A stretch of 64,000 nucleotides of DNA from Myxococcus stipitatus (GCF_037414475.1 NZ_CP147913.1:2604001-2668000), one strand, 5' to 3'; counted from the first letter of the stretch, positions 28,312 to 40,274 are shown. Notes: generated by a model from the letters alone, not told the origin. A program made the numbers and translations.

Positions 28312-29526
28312 ATGATGGAGCGGTTGAGGCATCTGAAAGGAATTGCTGCGTTATCGCTGGTGCTGGTGTCCCTGTCCGCGGGCGCGACCCAGCCCTTCGA
28401 ACAAGGCATGGTCACCATCACCCTGGATGACGGCTGGGCCACCCAGTTCGACAAGGCCCGTCCCCAGCTCAACGCGCGAGGAATTCGCGCCACCTACGCG
28501 CTCATCACCCAGGCGCTGGCGCAAGGCTGGGGCGGTTACATGAGCACGTCTCAAGTCCAGACCCTGATATCAGAGGGCAATGGCATCGCCAGCCACACCC
28601 TCACCCATCCAGACCTGACCACGCTCACCGCGCCCCAGCTCGTCTCCGAGCTGAGCGACTCGCGCGCCTGGCTCCAAACCCAGTTCAACCTGCCCGCGGT
28701 GCCCGACTTCGTCGTCCCCTATGGGAGCTACGACGCCAACGTGCTCACCCACATCCGGCAGCACTACGCCAGCAGCCGCACCGTCAACCCTGGACGCAAC
28801 TTCCGAGACACCATCGTCTATGAGCTGCGAGGCAATGACGTGGCTCGCAACGTCCCCGTCAGCACGGTGAGGGGATGGATTGACCGCGCGGTCGCCGAGA
28901 AGAGCTGGCTCATCCTCGTCTTCCACGAGTTCTTGGACGGCACGCCCACGCGCGACACGCAGTACCGCACGCAAGACTTCGCGGCCATCCTCAACCACAT
29001 CCAGCTTCGCGGCGCGCGCACGGTGACGCTGTCACAAGGATTGGCGTTGATGGACGGACGCACCGAACCGGAACCCGGCTCCATGCTCTCCATCTACGCG
29101 GACGGGCTCGAGAACGGCTTCGCGGACTGGAGCTGGGCGGAGCACTCGCTCGACGAGACGGGCACCGTCCACCGGGGCCTCGCGTCCATCCGCTTCACGC
29201 CCGACACTTGGTCGGGCCTGCTCCTGCATCACCCGGGCGTGGACCTGTCACTGTATCAAGCGGTCGAGCTGTGGGTTCACGGCGGAACCACCGGAGGACA
29301 GCTCGTGCGAGCCGTGCTCCATGACGGCACGGACTGGCTGGGGTCGGTCCGCTTGGATGAAGCACTGGGCGGTCCGCTCGTCGCCGGGGAGTGGCGCAAG
29401 GTGAGGCTCTCCCTCGACGCCATGGGCGCGGCCTCCGGCACGCTGCGCGACCTCTACTTCCAGGACGACTCGGGGACGACCCAGGCGGACCTGTATCTGG
29501 ATGACATCACGCTCATCCCCCGATGA
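28312..29526 (+). CDS. Polysaccharide deacetylase family protein with C-terminal beta-sandwich
   Basis: This 404-residue protein starts at ATG 28312 (a second ATG follows immediately) with a signal peptide ending in AGA. Residues ~30-250 are a NodB/CE4 domain: VTITLDDGWATQF holds the catalytic DD pair, SHTLTHPDL is the HxxxH metal motif, VVPYGSYD, and HEF later. Residues ~270-404 form a carbohydrate-binding-like beta-sandwich (GLLLHHPGVDLSLYQAVELW). It should deacetylate an extracellular or cell-wall polysaccharide. Confidence 0.88.
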   Translation: MMERLRHLKGIAALSLVLVSLSAGATQPFEQGMVTITLDDGWATQFDKARPQLNARGIRATYALITQALAQGWGGYMSTSQVQTLISEGNGIASHTLTHPDLTTLTAPQLVSELSDSRAWLQTQFNLPAVPDFVVPYGSYDANVLTHIRQHYASSRTVNPGRNFRDTIVYELRGNDVARNVPVSTVRGWIDRAVAEKSWLILVFHEFLDGTPTRDTQYRTQDFAAILNHIQLRGARTVTLSQGLALMDGRTEPEPGSMLSIYADGLENGFADWSWAEHSLDETGTVHRGLASIRFTPDTWSGLLLHHPGVDLSLYQAVELWVHGGTTGGQLVRAVLHDGTDWLGSVRLDEALGGPLVAGEWRKVRLSLDAMGAASGTLRDLYFQDDSGTTQADLYLDDITLIPR

Positions 29527-29752
29527 GGCTCGGCGGGCGGGGTGACGCGCTCCTGACTTGCAAGTGAGCCAGGCTTCCGGTGGCTCGGATACCTGGCGCA
29601 CGGGCACTCGCCCGGCCTCCTCACGACGTCGAGCACACCTACACCGACGCCTCTCGTCGACCCCGAGTCTTTTCCGCGCCAGCCCTCCTGGGCGCGGCCC
29701 GTCCGCAACTTTCCACCGCGCAAGCCGGAATGAGTCCTTAGACTCCCCCCAC

Positions 29753-31399
29753 ATGCTTCAAGTCATTCCCCTCGGCGGCCTGGGAGAAATCGGCCTCAAC
29801 TCCCTGGTCATCGCCTGCAACGGGGAGATGCTGCTCATCGACGCGGGCCTGATGTTCCCCTCGGACGGGATGCCCGGCGTCGACATCATCATCCCGGACT
29901 TCTCCCACCTGAAGCAGAACGCCGCCCAGCTCAAGGGCGTGTTGCTCACCCATGGGCATGAAGACCACCTGGGCGCGCTCCCCTACCTGCTGAGCGAGTT
30001 GTCCGTTCCCATCCCCGTCTACGGCACACGCTTCACGCTCGCCATGGCCCGCCACCGGCTGGACGAGCTGGGCGTGGAAGCGGACCTGCGCGAAATCGAG
30101 CCTCGCGAGCCCTTCCCCGTGGGCAGCATGTTCAAGGTCGAGGCCAGCCGCGTGACCCACACCGTGCCGGACGCGGTGGGCTTCATCGTCCGCACGCCCG
30201 AAGGCACCCTCATCCACACCGGCGACTTCAAGCTGGACCCGGACCCCATCGACGGGCTGCGCACGGACCTGGAGCGCTGGGGGGAAGCGGGCGACGAAGG
30301 GGTGTTGTGCCTGCTGTCGGACTCCACCAATTCCGAGCTGACCGAGGAGACGGGCAGCGAGCGAGTGGTGGAGCAGACCTTCGAGCGGCTCTTCCGCGAC
30401 GCCACCGGCCGCATCGTCGTGGCCCTCTTCTCCTCCAACCTGCACCGCGTGCGGCACCTGTTGGCGCTGGCCGAGCGGCTGGGGCGCAAGGTCGCCCTCC
30501 AGGGCCGCAGCATGCTGCGCAACGTGGAGATGGCGCGGCAGCTGGGCTACCTCGACGTGCCCGACTCGCTCTTCGTCCACCTGGACACCGTGCCCCTGCT
30601 TCCCGCGCAGCGAGTCCTCGTCCTGACGACGGGCGCACAAGGCGAGCCCCGCGCGGGCCTGTCCCAGCTCGCCTCCGGCGATGGCCCCTTCAAGGTGGGC
30701 CCGGGAGACCTGGTGGTGCTCAGCTCCCGCCCCATCCCCGGCAACGAGCGCGGCGTGGGGGCCCTCATCGACCAGCTCCACTGGCGCGGCGCCAAGGTGG
30801 CCTACGCCCAGGTGGAGCCCGGCGTCCACGTCTCCGGCCACGCCAGCCGCCCGCAGCAGAAGCGCGTGCTGGACCTGGTGCGCCCCCGCCACTTCATCCC
30901 CGTCCACGGAGAGGGCCGCCACCTGCACCGCCACCTGGCCACCGCTCGCGAGGCGGGCCTGGAACCCGCGCAGTGCCTGCTCGCCCAGGACGGCGACATC
31001 GTCGGCTTCGAGGAGGGCAGAGGCCGATTCACCGGCAGCGTGACCTCCGGACGCATCTTCAAGGACCGCTTCGGCGGGGGGATGGTGACCTCGGACACAC
31101 TCCAGGAGCGGGTCCGCCTGTCGGAGACCGGACTGGTGGCCGCCGTGGTCGTCCTCCAGAGGGACACCCAGCGGCTGGTGGGCGGCCCCCAGCTCTCCGG
31201 GCAGGGGTTGTCGCTGGATGAACAGGTCCTGCTGCCTCGGGTGGCCCAGGAGGCCCGGACGCTCTTCGAGGAGTTGTCCGTCCAGCTCCGGGGCGACGAT
31301 GCCCTGGTGCGAGAGGAGCTCACCCGGGTGGTCCGCCGTGCGTTCCGGCTGTACACCTCCAAGCGCCCCTTGGTGGTGCCCATGGTCGTCAGGGTGTAG
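29753..31399 (+). CDS. rnj: Ribonuclease J
   Basis: The 548-residue protein starts at ATG 29753. The metallo-beta-lactamase/beta-CASP fold is clear: H67-x-H69-x-D71-H72 in LTHGHEDHLG, GDFKLDP later, the beta-CASP segment with ALFSSNLHRV and SRPIPGNE, VSGHASRPQQ, and PVHGEGRHL. It should degrade and process RNA by 5'-exo and endo activity. A C-terminal ~100-residue domain completes the family layout. yajQ follows 25 bases after the stop, so the two are likely co-transcribed. Confidence 0.93.
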   Translation: MLQVIPLGGLGEIGLNSLVIACNGEMLLIDAGLMFPSDGMPGVDIIIPDFSHLKQNAAQLKGVLLTHGHEDHLGALPYLLSELSVPIPVYGTRFTLAMARHRLDELGVEADLREIEPREPFPVGSMFKVEASRVTHTVPDAVGFIVRTPEGTLIHTGDFKLDPDPIDGLRTDLERWGEAGDEGVLCLLSDSTNSELTEETGSERVVEQTFERLFRDATGRIVVALFSSNLHRVRHLLALAERLGRKVALQGRSMLRNVEMARQLGYLDVPDSLFVHLDTVPLLPAQRVLVLTTGAQGEPRAGLSQLASGDGPFKVGPGDLVVLSSRPIPGNERGVGALIDQLHWRGAKVAYAQVEPGVHVSGHASRPQQKRVLDLVRPRHFIPVHGEGRHLHRHLATAREAGLEPAQCLLAQDGDIVGFEEGRGRFTGSVTSGRIFKDRFGGGMVTSDTLQERVRLSETGLVAAVVVLQRDTQRLVGGPQLSGQGLSLDEQVLLPRVAQEARTLFEELSVQLRGDDALVREELTRVVRRAFRLYTSKRPLVVPMVVRV

Positions 31400-31423
31400 G
31401 TGTGTTAAGGGCCGCTGCTGCCC

Positions 31424-31921
31424 ATGCCCTCGTTCGATGTCGTCTCGAAAATCGACCTCGCCGAGCTCGACAACGCGGTCAATCAGACCAAGAAGGAGCT
31501 CAGCACCCGCTATGACTTCCAGGGTGCCCAGGCGGATATCGTCGTCGCCCCCGACAACACGGCCATCACCGTGAAGGCGAACAGCGAGGACCGCGTCCAG
31601 GCGGCCAAGGAGGTCCTGCTCGCGAAGCTGGCCAAGCGCAACATCAGCCTGCATGCGCTGGAGTACGGCGACGTCGAGAAGACGGGCCTGCACAACGTGA
31701 AGCAGGTCATCAAGCTCCAGCAGGGAATCCCGGTGGAGAAGTCCAAGGAGCTGGTGAAGCTGCTCAAGGAGTCCAAGATGAAGGTGCAGGGCTCCATCCA
31801 GGCCGACCAGCTGCGCGTCACGGGCAAGAGCCGGGATGACCTTCAGGCCGCCATGGCCATGTTCCGCAAGGAGCAGGACCGGCTGAAGCTCGACATGCAG
31901 TTCACCAACTTCCGCGATTGA
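31424..31921 (+). CDS. yajQ: YajQ family nucleotide-binding protein
   Basis: The 165-residue protein matches YajQ over its full length: MPSFDVVSKIDLAELDNAVN, ELSTRYDFQG, KTGLHNVKQVIKLQQGI and QGSIQADQLRVTGKSRDDLQ. The family binds cyclic di-GMP in Xanthomonas and RNA/nucleotides elsewhere. The downstream gene begins at or near the stop, suggesting one operon with RNase J. Confidence 0.95.
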   Translation: MPSFDVVSKIDLAELDNAVNQTKKELSTRYDFQGAQADIVVAPDNTAITVKANSEDRVQAAKEVLLAKLAKRNISLHALEYGDVEKTGLHNVKQVIKLQQGIPVEKSKELVKLLKESKMKVQGSIQADQLRVTGKSRDDLQAAMAMFRKEQDRLKLDMQFTNFRD

Positions 31922-31929
31922 AGAAGCCC

Positions 31930-33042
31930 ATGCGAGCCGCAGCCCTGTCTCTCTGCTGGATGCTTTGTGTCCCCGCTGTCGCCTCCGCGCAGGAGGAAGC
32001 AGCGCCCCGTCCGTCCAAGCTTGTTCCGTCCATGGCCAAGCCGCCGCGGTTCCAGGGAGGCCTCAAGGGCTTCGCCTCGCCGCTGACGCTCAAGTCCCTG
32101 GACGCGCCGGGCTCAAGCGCCTCGTTCAACGCGAAGGTCGGCTTCCGCAAGGACACGCTCTACGTGGGCGTGGACGCCAAGGACGACCAGCTCCTCGCGG
32201 GCGACGTGCTCTCCGTGTCCATCTACTTCCCTGACACCGGGCCGCTGACGACGGGGTACACGTGGCGCTTCGGCTTCGACGGCAAGCGCGCGTCCGGAGC
32301 GGAGAGCGGCACGCCGGAGTTCGCCCAGCAGAAGGTGAACGGCGCGGTGGAGCGCGAGGGCAACACGCTGTCGCTCGTGGCGTCGGTGCCCGTGCGCGCC
32401 CTGCCCCGCTTCCCGGCGAAGGACCCCATGGTGATGGATGTGTGCATCACCTTCGAGGACGTGGACAGCGCGGGTGGCAAGCCCGTGGCCGTCTCCAACT
32501 GCCAGAGCGGCACCATGCCGGGTGAGGCCCTCCGCCTGCCGGACGAGGTGCGCAAGGCGCTCAAGCTCAAGCCCACGGAGAACGTCACGGCGCTCGAGCC
32601 CGCGGCCACCGGCTGGCTGGGGTGGGACCTGCTCAGCTACCCGGCCTGGGCCCAGGGCGACGAGAACCTGACGCCCGAGGCGCTGCGCGAGCTGGTGGTG
32701 TCCAAGTCGGTGGAGGCGGACTCCGCCAATGTGAAGGTGCCCGATACGTTGAGCCTGCCGGACGGGCAGCCGCTCGTTACGGTGCTCACCGGGAAGAATC
32801 CCTATGCCGTTGAGGGTCGGTGTGACTCCGAACATGAGCTCCGGATGGGGCTGTATCTGGTGACAGGGAAGACGGCGACGCGGGCGCTCGAGTGGCCGGT
32901 CTCCACCTGCGCCCTGGGGCGTGCGACCTCGATGGAAGTGGATGAAGAGGGCACGCTGACCATCCGTTACTCGAACGGCGCGACCATCAACTTCGCTTGG
33001 AGTGGGGACCACTTCTCGCGAACCGAACTCGGAAACAGGTAG
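31930..33042 (+). CDS. Secreted CBM9/DOMON-like protein
   Basis: From ATG 31930 this is 370 residues; TTG 31918 in the same frame would overlap yajQ and is less likely. The signal peptide ends in VASAQ. Residues ~60-200 look like a carbohydrate-family-9-type binding domain ([44 protein letters not shown]). The rest is unassigned. It is exported; its ligand is unknown. It lies between yajQ and rimO in the same direction. Confidence 0.65.
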   Translation: MRAAALSLCWMLCVPAVASAQEEAAPRPSKLVPSMAKPPRFQGGLKGFASPLTLKSLDAPGSSASFNAKVGFRKDTLYVGVDAKDDQLLAGDVLSVSIYFPDTGPLTTGYTWRFGFDGKRASGAESGTPEFAQQKVNGAVEREGNTLSLVASVPVRALPRFPAKDPMVMDVCITFEDVDSAGGKPVAVSNCQSGTMPGEALRLPDEVRKALKLKPTENVTALEPAATGWLGWDLLSYPAWAQGDENLTPEALRELVVSKSVEADSANVKVPDTLSLPDGQPLVTVLTGKNPYAVEGRCDSEHELRMGLYLVTGKTATRALEWPVSTCALGRATSMEVDEEGTLTIRYSNGATINFAWSGDHFSRTELGNR

Positions 33043-33047
33043 ACGCG

Positions 33048-34472
33048 GTGGAAACAACCAAGAGCCTTTACATGATGACCCTCGGCTGCCCGAAGAACCG
33101 GGTGGACTCCGAGGTGATGCTCGGCACGTTGAAGCACCGTGGCTACACGCTGGTGCAGGAGCCTTCCGAGGCCCAGGTCATCGTCGTCAACACGTGCGCC
33201 TTCATCGGCCCGGCCAAGCAGGAGTCCGTGGACTCCATCCTGGAGATGGCCGAGCTGAAGAAGTCGGGCAGCTGCAGCACGCTGGTGGTGACGGGGTGCC
33301 TGTCCCAACGCTACGGCGAGGAGCTGGCGAAGGAGATGCCGGAGGTGGACCACTTCCTGGGCACCAGCGCCTACGCCCAGATTGGCGACCTGCTCGCGGC
33401 CGAGGCCTCCCCGCGTCAGGTGATTCCGGACCCCGACTACATCCACGACGCGAACACGCCGCGCGTCAACTCGATGCCGAAGTACACGGCCTACCTCAAG
33501 GTGTCCGAGGGCTGTGACAACGCCTGCGCGTTCTGCATCATCCCCACGCTGCGCGGTGGCCAGCGCTCGCGGACCATCGACGACATCGTCATCGAGGCGA
33601 AGCGGCTGGCGGACAGCGGCGTGCAGGAGCTGAACCTCGTCGCGCAGGACCTGACGGCGTACGGTCATGACCTGCCCGGCAAGCCCAAGCTGCACGACCT
33701 GCTCAAGGCGCTGGCGCAGGTGGACGTGCGGTGGATTCGCCTGCACTACGCCTACCCGCGCGTGTTCCCGGACGAGCTCATCGACGTCATGGCGTCGGAG
33801 CCGAAGATTGCCCGCTACCTGGACATGCCGGTGCAGCACGTCAGCGACAAGCTGCTGATGTCGATGAAGCGCGGCCGCAACTCGGAGTTCCTCAAGGGCC
33901 TGCTCGCGAAGCTGCGCGAGCGCGTGCCTGGGCTGGTGATGCGCACGTCGCTCATCGTCGGCCTGCCGGGTGAGACGGAAGAGGACTTCGAGATGTTGAA
34001 GGAGTTCGTGAAGACGCAGCGCTTCGAGCGGCTGGGCGTCTTCCAGTACTCCGACGAAGAGGGCACGGCGGCGTACGACTTGCCGGACAAGGTGCCGCAG
34101 AAGACCATCGAGCGCCGGTGGCGCGAGGTGATGGCCATCCAGAAGCGCATCAACCGCGAGCAGAACAAGAAGCTGGTGGGCAAGCGGATCGAGGTGCTGG
34201 TGGAGGGCCCCGCGCCGGAGACGGAGCACCTGCTGGTGGGCCGTCACCAGGGCCAGGCGCCGGAGATCGACGGACTGGTCTACATCAACGACGGCCTGGC
34301 GTACCCGGGCGAGCTCGTCACCGTGGAGGTGACGGAGGCGCACGACTACGACCTGGTGGCTCGCGTGGTGGAGCGCCCGGACCCGAAGCAGCGGCAGCAC
34401 GTCGCTCGAGACGCGCACCCGGCTCCCGTGCCGGTGGTGCAGGCGCCTCGGCCCACGACGCGGATGGAGTAG
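33048..34472 (+). CDS. rimO: Ribosomal protein S12 methylthiotransferase RimO
   Basis: From GTG 33048 the protein has 474 residues. The N-terminal UPF0004 domain has C14, C50 and C84 for one iron-sulfur cluster. The radical SAM cluster is C156-x3-C160-x2-C163 ([12 protein letters not shown]). The C-terminal TRAM domain follows ([26 protein letters not shown]). LRGGQRSR and [11 protein letters not shown] support RimO over MiaB. It thiomethylates an Asp of S12. A Pro-rich tail of ~30 residues is extra. Confidence 0.95.
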   Translation: METTKSLYMMTLGCPKNRVDSEVMLGTLKHRGYTLVQEPSEAQVIVVNTCAFIGPAKQESVDSILEMAELKKSGSCSTLVVTGCLSQRYGEELAKEMPEVDHFLGTSAYAQIGDLLAAEASPRQVIPDPDYIHDANTPRVNSMPKYTAYLKVSEGCDNACAFCIIPTLRGGQRSRTIDDIVIEAKRLADSGVQELNLVAQDLTAYGHDLPGKPKLHDLLKALAQVDVRWIRLHYAYPRVFPDELIDVMASEPKIARYLDMPVQHVSDKLLMSMKRGRNSEFLKGLLAKLRERVPGLVMRTSLIVGLPGETEEDFEMLKEFVKTQRFERLGVFQYSDEEGTAAYDLPDKVPQKTIERRWREVMAIQKRINREQNKKLVGKRIEVLVEGPAPETEHLLVGRHQGQAPEIDGLVYINDGLAYPGELVTVEVTEAHDYDLVARVVERPDPKQRQHVARDAHPAPVPVVQAPRPTTRME

Positions 34473-34545
34473 TCGTTTGCGCGCCCGGGCCGTCGGCGCT
34501 CCCGCGCGGCCTGGGTGGGTTGTCTCGTGCGAACTGGAGGTCCCG

Positions 34546-36129
34546 CTACCGTGGGTCCTCGGGCTCCAGTTCGCGCTCCTCGGGAGGAGGCTCCCGGGAC
34601 GTCTTCTTGCGCGAGGGCGCCGCGACCCCTTCTCCCAGCGGCGTGGGTTGGCACTCGCACACGGTGCGGCGCGTGGAGGCCTCGGTGACGAAGGCACACG
34701 CGGTGGGGCACTCGGGCTGACGGCCTTCCTCGAAGAGCGACAGCGTGAAGTCCTTCGCCTGCGTGAGCGCGGCATGGCACGCGGGCAGCGTCTGCGCCAT
34801 CGAGGGCCACGGCAGTCGGTGCTGGGTCGTCAGGCCTCGGCTCGTCGAGGGGAAGCTCAGGCCCACGGCGCAACCGGACTCCACCCGCTGGCCCTCCGCG
34901 CTCACGGGCTCGAGATAGAGCCTGCCGCCCTCGGGGAGGTCCCTGAACACCGCGCCCACGAGGGAGACTCCACCGTCCGGCTCGCGCTTCACGTAGAGCC
35001 CGTAACAGGCTTCCTCGCTGAAGACGCCAAGTGCATCGGCGCAGTGCTGGCGAGGAGTCAGCCGCCCAGCGGAGGGCGCCGCAGCCGCGGGATTGTCACG
35101 TGCGCCAGGCGACGCGGGTGTCGGGAGCGAGGCTCCATCGGGTGGAGTAGTCGCTGGTGCAGGTGTCGACACGGTGGCCGACGAGGTGTCGGTCGTCGAT
35201 GAGGCTGAGGGGGAGGCTGCTTCCACCGCGCGCACACGTGGCCTGCGCAACACCAGCACCCCACCCTTCGCATCCAACGTGGCGGTGAAGCGGCCCCAGA
35301 CGTCGGGCCCCAGACGCCCCAGGCTGCTGGGCGAGTCCCAACGTCCCGCGGCCTCCACCACGAGGGGCTGGACGCCCACGCCCCGCGCGAGGTCCACCGA
35401 GTCCACCGCGAACGTCCTCGGCGGCAGGTTCGCGGCGGTCTCCAAGGGCTGAAGGCCCTGGGCCTCCGCTGGCCCCACCGCGATGCGAGAGAAGGGCTCA
35501 CGCGTGGACAGCACGAAGGGCCCGGTGAGCTCCGCGTCGCCCTGCGCAATCCTCGCGGCCAGGAGCGGCCAGTCGCCCACGGGTTCGCGGCTGAGCTCCA
35601 CGCGGTGGACCTCTCGCGCGACATCTGTTCGCGCCGCCTCCGCGAGATAGGCCTCACGCGGACGGGACGCGGTGAAGGTCACCTCGCGACGCAGGGGGTC
35701 CACGGTGAGCGCGTAGGGCTCCAGGACATCCGAGCCCAGCGTCAACGAGCAGGGCTTCTCCCCGGACACCCCCGCCGTGCGCAGCGGCACGCGCGACGCA
35801 CCCACGGTCAGCACGGGCAGAGGCACCACGGGCCACGCGCGAAATCCTCCCGCGATTTCGGGCGCGCGCACGGTCCCCTCGGGCGCGGGGACTCCTGCAT
35901 CGAAGCACTCCTGGGAGACCATCGACAGCGGCCGGGCCACATCCAGCACCACGGGGACGGCTCTTGCGCCCAGTTTCCCCGCGACGGTCAGACGCAACGC
36001 GGGAGACGCCAACAACGGCAGCGTCTGCCCCGCGAAACCCTCGGACCGAGGGGAGCTCGGAGCCACCTCCCGGTGACACCCAGCTCCCATCAACCCCAGA
36101 CCAGCCCAGAACAGGAACGCGCCGCGCAC
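34546..36129 (-). CDS. Lipoprotein with degenerate retropepsin-like fold
   Basis: The 527-residue protein starts at ATG 36129 with a lipobox-like LMGAGC. Residues ~45-150 and ~175-290 look like two aspartyl-protease-type lobes (ARAVPVVLDVARPLSMVS; SLTLGSDVLEPYALTVDP), but the usual D[TS]G is replaced by DVA, so activity is unlikely. A Ser/Thr/Pro linker (~300-350) leads to a Cys-rich C-terminal domain (QHCADALGVFSEEACYG, ECPTACAF, VCECQP). It lies convergent to rimO and 10 bases from lolA. Confidence 0.55.
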   Translation of the reverse strand: MRGAFLFWAGLGLMGAGCHREVAPSSPRSEGFAGQTLPLLASPALRLTVAGKLGARAVPVVLDVARPLSMVSQECFDAGVPAPEGTVRAPEIAGGFRAWPVVPLPVLTVGASRVPLRTAGVSGEKPCSLTLGSDVLEPYALTVDPLRREVTFTASRPREAYLAEAARTDVAREVHRVELSREPVGDWPLLAARIAQGDAELTGPFVLSTREPFSRIAVGPAEAQGLQPLETAANLPPRTFAVDSVDLARGVGVQPLVVEAAGRWDSPSSLGRLGPDVWGRFTATLDAKGGVLVLRRPRVRAVEAASPSASSTTDTSSATVSTPAPATTPPDGASLPTPASPGARDNPAAAAPSAGRLTPRQHCADALGVFSEEACYGLYVKREPDGGVSLVGAVFRDLPEGGRLYLEPVSAEGQRVESGCAVGLSFPSTSRGLTTQHRLPWPSMAQTLPACHAALTQAKDFTLSLFEEGRQPECPTACAFVTEASTRRTVCECQPTPLGEGVAAPSRKKTSREPPPEERELEPEDPR

Positions 36130-36139
36130 GCCGGGCAGG

Positions 36140-36949
36140 TTACTGCTTCTTCTGCTTGGTGAAGTCGTCCACGCGCGTGTCGTCCGGCACGTCCAGCTTG
36201 AAGCTGTCCGCGGAGAGCCCCACGTTCGTCTTCAGGTCCAGGAAGGAGATGGTGTTCTCGCTTCCATCCGGGTCCACCACGGTGCTCTTCAACACCTGGG
36301 CGGACGTGGGGTCCACCTCGAGCCGCACCTGCTTGAAACGCGGCTCCTGCTTCAAGGGGTCCAACACCAGCAGCGTGCCCTTGCAGTCCTTGCAGGTGCC
36401 CTTCGAGATGGCGAACTCGTCCGCGAGCTTCCCCTGGCCGAAGAGGAACGTCACCGAGGCGGAGAGCTGGCTGGTGTCCACGCCCGCCACCGTGAGCGAC
36501 TGGGCCGCCGGGTCGTACGCGTAGATCTTGTTGCCCGCCAACACGAAGGTGCGCACGGAAGGCTTCTGGTACTCCCACCGCATCAGGCCGGGCTTCTTGT
36601 ACGTGACCTGGCCCTCGGACGTCTGCGTGCGGCGGAAGGTCTTGTACTTGTAGTCCTGCCGGAAGCCCGCCTTGAAGTCGCCGGTCTTCTCGTAGAACGC
36701 CTGCATCCGGTCCACGAGGGACTTCACCTCGGGCGTCATGGGCGGCGCGGGCTTCTTGGCCGCCTCGGCGGGGGCCGCCGGCTTCGCGTCACTGGTCGCG
36801 GGGGCCTTCGGCGTGCTCGGTGCAGGAGTGGAGGGCTTGCCCGTTCCCGAGGGCGCCGCCTGGGCCACAGGGGCCTGCGCGGCGGGAGCGGTCGACTGCG
36901 TCACGGGTTGCGCGGACAGGAGCGTGGCGAGCAGGGTTTCCAGGAACAT
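36140..36949 (-). CDS. lolA: Outer-membrane lipoprotein carrier LolA
   Basis: From ATG 36949, with GGAG nine bases upstream, this is 269 residues. A short signal is followed by a ~60-residue Ala/Pro linker. The LolA core then starts: VDRMQAFYEKTGDFKAGFRQ, KPGLMRWEYQKP, FVLAGNKIYAYDP and ENTISFLDLKTNVGLS. It should ferry lipoproteins across the periplasm. The GTCKDCKG Cys pair is unusual for LolA. Same direction as the downstream lipoprotein gene; probably an operon. Confidence 0.88.
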   Translation of the reverse strand: MFLETLLATLLSAQPVTQSTAPAAQAPVAQAAPSGTGKPSTPAPSTPKAPATSDAKPAAPAEAAKKPAPPMTPEVKSLVDRMQAFYEKTGDFKAGFRQDYKYKTFRRTQTSEGQVTYKKPGLMRWEYQKPSVRTFVLAGNKIYAYDPAAQSLTVAGVDTSQLSASVTFLFGQGKLADEFAISKGTCKDCKGTLLVLDPLKQEPRFKQVRLEVDPTSAQVLKSTVVDPDGSENTISFLDLKTNVGLSADSFKLDVPDDTRVDDFTKQKKQ

Positions 36950-37026
36950 GGCGTGCGTCTCCAGGGGGCCGGGTAGGCCCACGGCGTCCATCTACCCCAT
37001 ACCGACGCGCCCCGGGGGGACGGCAT

Positions 37027-37707
37027 TCACGGCTGCTTCTTGAAGAGACGCTTCCTCTGTTTGATGGCCAGCACGTAGAAGCGCTCACGCAGGGCCAGCG
37101 CCTCTTCCGGCGGCAAGTCCCCCGAGCCTCCCTCCAGGTGCTCATCCCGCCAGGCAATCGCCCGGCTGATACACGCCGAGGCCGCCGCCGAGATGTTCAG
37201 GCTCTGACTGAAGCCCTTCATCGGAATCCAGAAGGTGCCGTCCACGGCGTTGAGCACGTCGTCGCTCACGCCATAGCGCTCATTGCCGAGGACGATGGCC
37301 ACCTTCGTGTCGAAGCGCAGCGTGTAGAGGCTGGTCGCGCCTTCGCGAATCGCCGAGGCGTACAGCTGGAAGCCTCGTGACTTGAGGTGCTCCCGGCACT
37401 CCGCGAAGGACTTGTACAGCTTCACGTCCAGCCACTTGTCACAGCCCTGCGCCACTCGCGAGTTGGGGAGGAATGGCGCTTCCGGGTTGATGACGACGTG
37501 TACTTCCTGCACGCCCATGGACTCGCAGGTGCGCAGCACCGCGGCCATGTTGAAGCTGTCTTCCAGACGGTCGAGGACCACCGTGAAATTGCGCGTGCGC
37601 TGACTGACGACGCGGTCGATCTTCTCCTTGCGCACGTCGAGAAGGAACTGCTCCGGCTCCAACTTCTCCTTCTCGAAGCGCTCGTAACGGGGGCCGCCGC
37701 CTGACAT
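37027..37707 (-). CDS. TrmH/SpoU family tRNA/rRNA 2'-O-methyltransferase
   Basis: From ATG 37707 this is 226 residues with the SPOUT motifs: VVLDRLEDSFNMAAVLRTCE (motif 1, N and R conserved), VAIVLGNERYGVSDDVL (motif 2) and IPMKGFSQSLNISAAAS (motif 3). It resembles TrmH, the tRNA Gm18 methyltransferase, but the exact nucleotide target cannot be read from the sequence. It starts five bases after the obg stop, so it is the last gene of the rplU-rpmA-obg run. Confidence 0.88.
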   Translation of the reverse strand: MSGGGPRYERFEKEKLEPEQFLLDVRKEKIDRVVSQRTRNFTVVLDRLEDSFNMAAVLRTCESMGVQEVHVVINPEAPFLPNSRVAQGCDKWLDVKLYKSFAECREHLKSRGFQLYASAIREGATSLYTLRFDTKVAIVLGNERYGVSDDVLNAVDGTFWIPMKGFSQSLNISAAASACISRAIAWRDEHLEGGSGDLPPEEALALRERFYVLAIKQRKRLFKKQP

Positions 37708-37711
37708 CGAC

Positions 37712-39277
<1,566 letters not shown>

Positions 39278-39401
39278 GAAAGCTCTCCTGAAAACGCGAA
39301 ACGGGCCGCCTCACGTCCAGAGCGCCCGAAGGCGCGGGACTGGAGAAGCGACCCGCTCGTGAATGCCGTACGGCGACCAGCCAGCAAAGGCCGGGATACC
39401 G

Positions 39402-39674
39402 TCAGGCGCTGGGCTGCTCGGCAGCCGGGTAGACCGAGACCTTCTTGCGGTCGCGGCCCAGGCGCTCGTACTTCACCACGCCGTCCACCACCGAATAGAG
39501 GGTGTAGTCGCGGCCAAGCTTCACGTTGGCGCCCGCGTGAATCACGGTGCCCACCTGGCGAACCAGGATGCTGCCAGCCGAGACTTCCTGGCCACCGTAA
39601 ACCTTCACGCCGCGGTACTGCGGATTGGAATCGCGACCGTTGCGCGAAGAACCCTGTCCCTTTTTATGGGCCAT
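39402..39674 (-). CDS. rpmA: 50S ribosomal protein L27
   Basis: The 90-residue protein matches bacterial L27 throughout: [47 protein letters not shown]. The N-terminus reaches the peptidyl transferase centre in the ribosome. It follows rplU by ~38 bases and precedes obg by ~120 bases. Confidence 0.97.
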   Translation of the reverse strand: MAHKKGQGSSRNGRDSNPQYRGVKVYGGQEVSAGSILVRQVGTVIHAGANVKLGRDYTLYSVVDGVVKYERLGRDRKKVSVYPAAEQPSA

Positions 39675-39712
39675 GACACCTTGCTCCTGAAATTGAGGTG
39701 AACCTGCCGGGC

Positions 39713-40021
39713 TTAGCCGGAGATGGAGGTGACCTTCACCTCGGTATACGGCTGACGGTGGCCACGGCGACGGGTCCAGCCTTCCTTCTCCTTCCGGAAG
39801 TTCAGGACGCGGCGGTGCTTGTCCTGCGCCAGCACCTTGCCCACGACGCGCGCGCCGGCGACCGTCGGACGGCCCACCTTGGGGCTGTCCGTGCCGCCCA
39901 GCAGCAGGATGTCGGTGAAGGAAACCTCGGCACCGATGTCGCCGGCAATCTTCTCGATCCGGAGCACATCGCCCTCGGCGACGCGATACTGCTTTCCGCC
40001 CGTGCGAATCACTGCGTACAT
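39713..40021 (-). CDS. rplU: 50S ribosomal protein L21
   Basis: The 102-residue protein matches L21: [20 protein letters not shown], then [15 protein letters not shown] and [20 protein letters not shown]. It is the first gene of the rplU-rpmA-obg-methyltransferase run. The 5' leader up to ~40120 holds two stable hairpins. Confidence 0.97.
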   Translation of the reverse strand: MYAVIRTGGKQYRVAEGDVLRIEKIAGDIGAEVSFTDILLLGGTDSPKVGRPTVAGARVVGKVLAQDKHRRVLNFRKEKEGWTRRRGHRQPYTEVKVTSISG

Positions 40022-40041
40022 CGTCTAACCCCTGTCAGCTT

Positions 40042-40114
40042 CGGGTTGGGTCAACCCGTGGAATCGGCCGCGCATTTCGGACGGACGGGCCGCCCTTTGG
40101 CGCAAAGGACGGCC
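40042..40114 (-). promoter_or_regulatory. Structured leader upstream of rplU
   Basis: Two hairpins lie in the 5' untranslated side of rplU: CGGGTT…AACCCG (40042-40058) and a 12-pair stem GGCCGCCCTTTG/CAAAGGACGGCC with one mismatch and loop GCG (40088-40114). Ribosomal protein operons are often autoregulated through leader folds; whether these hairpins do so is unknown. Confidence 0.4.
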
Positions 40115-40274
40115 GGATTTACGGGAGATGCCCTGGGGAGTCAAGACGGATGCTGGATCATCTCGTCCGGCGGTCCAGATTGCCCCCACTCCAGAGCGAA
40201 CCTACCTGATGGCCGGGCCGACTCAAGGCCGGCCTCACACCGTCCTACCAGGCGTTCGCGGGGGAAATTCCACA

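Noticed and set aside
29738..31693. 651-codon reverse frame antisense to RNase J and yajQ
   Set aside because: Both forward genes are unambiguous; the reverse translation is compositionally biased.
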